A stretch of DNA of 9,385 nucleotides, from positions 8,975-18,359 of the forward strand of contig DUES01000179.1 of NCBI GenBank assembly GCA_011192055.1. Direction: 5' to 3'. Each line of letters opens with the position of its first letter. Positions within the stretch are counted from its first letter, which is position 1. The position numbers were made by a program, and so were the translations under genes. This DNA comes from Dehalococcoidia bacterium (GTDB lineage: Bacteria > Chloroflexota > Dehalococcoidia > Dehalococcoidales > Fen-1064). The notes under the pieces are model-generated. The model did no database searches. It had not been told where the DNA came from and saw nothing but the letters and a program-made list of their open reading frames with translations. Shown in pieces: positions 6,535 to 9,385 of the stretch.

Positions 6535-7428
6535 TCAGTCCAGCTTGAATACGCGCATGGCATTCTCGCGGAGGAACTTGGGCCAGACGTTGTCACGAAG
6601 CTCCAGGTCGTTCTCAATCTCCCCGGCAATACGCCGCAGGTCCAGGCCAGGCCAGTAACCTGCGTACATTACTTTGTCGGAACCGCGTGTGTTGGCATAA
6701 TACATGACTTCCTTGGGATAATGCCGCGGCACAAATGCAGAAGTTGCATAGTACAGATTGGGCCACTTCAGCATCAGCTTGACACACTCAAACTCCCAGG
6801 GTTCGCCGCCATGTCTCATAACGACCTTTAATTCGGGAAAGAACCACAGTACCTCGTCCAGGTACATGGGGTTCTGTAACTCTCCGGGCACCCGCGGGCC
6901 GGGAAGACCGACGTAACAGATTACGGGGATATCCAGCTCGCAGCACTTGGCATACAAAGGCCAGTAAATCTTGTCATTATATGGACGCTGGATGCGGAAC
7001 CCGGTAACACAGCAGGCCTTTACCTGCGGGTGATTGCGAACAAGGTCTTCCAGCTTGCGTAACTCGGGCATGCCAAAAAACGGATTCACTCCCACCTGCG
7101 CAAAGAAACGGTCCGGGTACTTCTCCAGGACATCAAGCGTGGGACGCGGATTATCAAGTTGTATACCAATCAGTCCCTTCTCAATCCCGACCTCGTCCAT
7201 CAGTGCCAGCAGTTCTTCCAGGGTATTTCCCTGTTTGATACGTTCATCCGAGCCCTTGAAAAAGTGCTGTGCCGGGTGCGTATATTGCATGCTTTCCTCG
7301 TCACGAAGCCAGCCTTCCTGTACCATAAAGGGAGTGTAAGCTTCACGGCTGCGCTCATGGAAAGACAATTCACCACTGCCGCCCGTATTCAGGCTCATCA
7401 TGCAATCTATAGTCGGTATACCTCGCAT
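6535..7428 (-). CDS. Amidohydrolase-2-fold (ACMSD-like) protein with degenerate metal site
   Basis: This 297-residue protein resembles the amidohydrolase 2 / TIM-barrel metal-dependent hydrolase family (ACMSD, gamma-resorcylate decarboxylase relatives). The family is recognised by the late barrel: the P..Y.....LDIPVI strand (about 157-170), FPELKVVMRHGGEPW (197-211), and the C-terminal ENAMRVFKL (288-296), which matches the usual eNA.rlf.l. The usual metal ligands are mostly missing. The N-terminal D.H.H reads D8-C-M10-M-S12, the barrel H.G reads Y172-V-G174, and the late GSDyP reads A256-G-Y258-W-P260. His206, matching the catalytic histidine of ACMSD, is kept. The start at 7428 is preferred over a codon at 7491 because GAGGAGG lies five bases upstream. 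It is the last gene of the operon, 40 nt after the acyl-CoA dehydrogenase. It may be a non-metal enzyme, an inactive partner or a binding protein. Confidence 0.85.
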   Translation of the reverse strand: MRGIPTIDCMMSLNTGGSGELSFHERSREAYTPFMVQEGWLRDEESMQYTHPAQHFFKGSDERIKQGNTLEELLALMDEVGIEKGLIGIQLDNPRPTLDVLEKYPDRFFAQVGVNPFFGMPELRKLEDLVRNHPQVKACCVTGFRIQRPYNDKIYWPLYAKCCELDIPVICYVGLPGPRVPGELQNPMYLDEVLWFFPELKVVMRHGGEPWEFECVKLMLKWPNLYYATSAFVPRHYPKEVMYYANTRGSDKVMYAGYWPGLDLRRIAGEIENDLELRDNVWPKFLRENAMRVFKLD

Positions 7429-7433
7429 TGCTG

Positions 7434-7440
7434 CCTCCTC
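7434..7440 (-). promoter_or_regulatory. Shine-Dalgarno of the amidohydrolase-like gene (GAGGAGG)
   Basis: On the minus strand a near-perfect GAGGAGG is five bases before the ATG at 7426-7428. This rules in favour of that start. A longer frame would overlap the upstream dehydrogenase gene and add an unsupported 21-residue extension. Confidence 0.85.
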
Positions 7441-7468
7441 GAACTGATTCTTATAATTACTTACTGCT

Positions 7469-8620
7469 TCAGTCTTTGGCGGGAGTGACAAGCCCTATTT
7501 GACGGGCAACCCACTCCCTGTGGTAATGACTGCCCCCGAAGATACTCTCCGCTGCCTTCGCCCGCCTGAAGTACAACGGCATATCGTGGTCCTGGATAAA
7601 ACCGACACCACCGAATATCTGCTGACCCAGGGCAACAACCCGCTGATGGGCTTCGCTTGCCCAGGCCTTGGCCATGTGAGTTTCCATTTCACAGGGAAGA
7701 CCCTCACTCAGCTTCCAGGCTGCTTCATATGTCAGGTAACGACAACTGTCAACATCTATCATCATGTTGGCGATATGGTGCTGAATGACCGGGAAACTTC
7801 CCAGTTGACGCCCGAATACAACTCTTTCTTTGGTATAATCGGCAGACATTTCCAGGACCTGCTGTGCCCCTCCGACCATTTCGGCACACTTAGCTATCGT
7901 TGCCTGCTGAATTGTCTTTGAAACCATCGGCCAGCCCCGGTCCAGTCCACCCAGGATATTCTTTTCAGGAACCCGTACATTGTCGAAAACGACCTCGCAG
8001 AGCTTATCGCCGGCAATTGTCTTCAGCAAGGTATAGCTGATACCGGGGCTTTTACCATCCACAAGGAAAGCCGTAATCCCTTCCTCCGGCGCATTTTCCT
8101 TATTAGTACGTGCGATACAAACCAGGTAATCAGCAATATGAGCATCTGAAATAAACAGCTTGGTACCCGTGATAACGTATTCACCATTATCTGCCGTGGC
8201 TTCAACCTTCACTGCATCAGCGTCATAGCTGGCCGTTGGCTCGGTCAGTTCCAGGGTGAGAATAATCTCCCCGCGGGTTACCTTGCTTAACAGTTCCTGT
8301 TTCTGCTCCCCGGTCCCGGCATTCAGGATGAAAAGGCCGCCAAGAACAACCGTGGAAAAGAAGGGTCCCGGCAAACAGGCACGGCCCATCTCCTCGATAA
8401 GCACGGCCAGGTCCAGGAAATTCCCGCCGGAACCTCCGTACTGCTCGGGGAATATCAGGCCCGGCCATCCCAGGTCTGCCATTTTCTGCCATAGTCCGGT
8501 GGTATATCCTCTTTCGTCCTGCGCCATTTCCTTGACCATCGATTTCGGGCATTCCTTGCTCAGAAAGTCACGGGCTGCAGTTCTCATCATTTCCTGTTCT
8601 TCATTCAGATCAAAATCCAT
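7469..8620 (-). CDS. Acyl-CoA dehydrogenase-family protein, probably the subunit lacking the catalytic Glu
   Basis: This is a full-length, 383-residue flavoprotein of the acyl-CoA dehydrogenase family. The N-terminal helical domain (about 1-118) carries FPEQYGGSGG at 57-66. The beta domain (about 119-235) carries LTEPTASYDADA at 125-136, GTKLFISDA at 152-160 and VVFDNVRVPEKNILG at 210-224. The C-terminal helical domain has the FAD-contacting RVVFGRQLG at 266-274 and QIFGGVGFIQD at 334-344. The position that holds the catalytic Glu in MCAD (the YEGT motif) is IFGGS at 360-364, with Gly362. The alternative helix-G Glu of isovaleryl-CoA dehydrogenase is also absent; that region reads QQATIAKCAE at 238-247. 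By itself it should not be able to deprotonate a substrate. It follows the other dehydrogenase gene by 64 nt, and an AAAGGA ribosome site sits eight bases before its ATG. Pairing with that neighbour is likely. Confidence 0.93.
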   Translation of the reverse strand: MDFDLNEEQEMMRTAARDFLSKECPKSMVKEMAQDERGYTTGLWQKMADLGWPGLIFPEQYGGSGGNFLDLAVLIEEMGRACLPGPFFSTVVLGGLFILNAGTGEQKQELLSKVTRGEIILTLELTEPTASYDADAVKVEATADNGEYVITGTKLFISDAHIADYLVCIARTNKENAPEEGITAFLVDGKSPGISYTLLKTIAGDKLCEVVFDNVRVPEKNILGGLDRGWPMVSKTIQQATIAKCAEMVGGAQQVLEMSADYTKERVVFGRQLGSFPVIQHHIANMMIDVDSCRYLTYEAAWKLSEGLPCEMETHMAKAWASEAHQRVVALGQQIFGGVGFIQDHDMPLYFRRAKAAESIFGGSHYHREWVARQIGLVTPAKD

Positions 8621-8684
8621 GGTTTCCGTCCTTTACTACCATATCCCGGTTTTCCATCTGATTACTGTTTTCAGTCTGGCAGAT

Positions 8685-9385
8685 TTAGCGAGGTTCCCGG
8701 GGCAGTCCCATGCCCCTGGTAGCCATCAAACTTCTCATCAGTTCGTGAGAACCGCCACCGTAACTGAGGTGGACCGCAAAGAGATGGCGGTGCAGAACGC
8801 TTCCATTTATCGGTACCCACCTGGAGCCCGATTCAAGTTGCCCGTAGAGTCCCATTATCTGCGTTCCAACCTGTCCTATTCTCTGGTCAAATTCGTTTCC
8901 CCAGACCTTGGACATGGCTGCTTCCACATCGGGAATATCACCTTTCCTCATCAACCATGACGTACGGTAACTGAACAGTCGCCGTATGCTGGTCTCTATG
9001 GCAAGCTGTGCCAGGTTCTGGCGTACGTTTGGGTCTTCCGCCAGGGGCTTTCCGCCATGCTCGGTTTTATTCGCATATTCTATCATGTCTGTCAGAATAG
9101 TCCTGCGTTCTCCCGCTACACCACCACCCATTCCTATTCTCTCAACGCCAAGAGCTTCCCGTATGTAGCTCCAACCGTTATTTTCTTCGCCAACCAGGTC
9201 CCGGGCAGGGACCCGTACGTCGTCATAAAAGACCTCGTTTGTCCTGTCACCGCTCATTGTCCACAAAGGCCGTATGGTGATTCCCGGGGTGTTAAAATCA
9301 ACTACAAAAAGAGATATCCCCCTGTGCTTCGGGGCATTGGGGTCGGTCCTGACGGCAAGCCAGTGGTGTGTCGTGATATGCGCAA
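8685..9385 (-). CDS. Acyl-CoA dehydrogenase-family protein, probable catalytic partner (C-terminal part, cut by window edge)
   Basis: The last 232 residues of an acyl-CoA dehydrogenase are visible; the reading frame stays open to the right edge, so the N-terminal part lies outside. Residues are counted from the first complete codon, at 9383. The middle beta domain is clear, with RGISLFVVDFNTPGI at 21-35 and VFYDDVRVPARDLVG at 51-65. The C-terminal domain follows and ends in RGMGLPREPR, a tail common in actinobacterial FadE26/28-type proteins. The MCAD Glu position is glycine (LSYGGGS, Gly209). However, GVERIG at 79-84 places Glu81 where isovaleryl-CoA dehydrogenase and FadE26-type subunits have their base. 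The usual R..FGR FAD motif is replaced by HGGKPLAEDP at 109-118. It is the upstream gene of the dehydrogenase pair and probably of the whole right-hand operon. Confidence 0.92.
   Translation of the reverse strand, partial: AHITTHHWLAVRTDPNAPKHRGISLFVVDFNTPGITIRPLWTMSGDRTNEVFYDDVRVPARDLVGEENNGWSYIREALGVERIGMGGGVAGERRTILTDMIEYANKTEHGGKPLAEDPNVRQNLAQLAIETSIRRLFSYRTSWLMRKGDIPDVEAAMSKVWGNEFDQRIGQVGTQIMGLYGQLESGSRWVPINGSVLHRHLFAVHLSYGGGSHELMRSLMATRGMGLPREPR

Noticed and set aside
8256..8960. 234-residue plus-strand frame crossing the gap between the two dehydrogenase genes
   Set aside because: It overlaps two clear acyl-CoA dehydrogenase genes on the other strand and has no domain-like features.

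Overview
The window reads as a piece of a mid-GC bacterial chromosome with seven protein genes. Six are on the minus strand and one, the crotonase, is on the plus strand. The gene content is a family-5 substrate-binding protein with DppB/DppC-type permeases, next to acyl-CoA dehydrogenases, a crotonase and an amidohydrolase-2 protein. This fits an uncultured heterotroph of the Chloroflexota (Dehalococcoidia/SAR202-like), but that is an inference from gene style. No rRNA or other marker is present, and an actinobacterial or deltaproteobacterial source is not excluded. No tRNA, rRNA, CRISPR array, insertion sequence or integrase was seen.

Left block (1-3251, minus strand): an ABC importer operon transcribed right to left as substrate-binding lipoprotein, then DppB-like permease, then DppC-like permease, which runs off the left edge. 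The two permease genes overlap by ATGA. A 12-bp perfect stem-loop lies between the binding-protein gene and the permeases. Its loop is complementary to the dppB Shine-Dalgarno sequence, which is the most intriguing non-coding signal here. A candidate sigma-70-type promoter lies upstream of the binding-protein gene.

Middle block (3446-5368, minus strand): a secreted or membrane-anchored serine hydrolase of the class C beta-lactamase/AmpC-like family, with an intact SxxK/YxN/HxG active site and about four C-terminal membrane segments. A 288-base divergent intergenic region (5369-5656) separates it from the plus-strand crotonase and holds candidate promoters for both directions.

Right block (5657-9385): acyl-CoA-type catabolism. 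A plus-strand crotonase converges on a minus-strand operon whose order of transcription is acyl-CoA dehydrogenase (partial, right edge), second acyl-CoA dehydrogenase, amidohydrolase-2-fold protein. The active sites show a pattern. The two dehydrogenases look like complementary halves of a heteromeric enzyme: neither has the MCAD-type glutamate, and only one has the alternative IVD-type glutamate. The crotonase lacks both hydratase glutamates. The amidohydrolase lacks nearly all of its usual metal ligands. Together this suggests a specialised CoA-thioester pathway rather than ordinary fatty-acid beta-oxidation. Its substrate cannot be read from the sequence, and the neighbouring transporter may or may not supply it.
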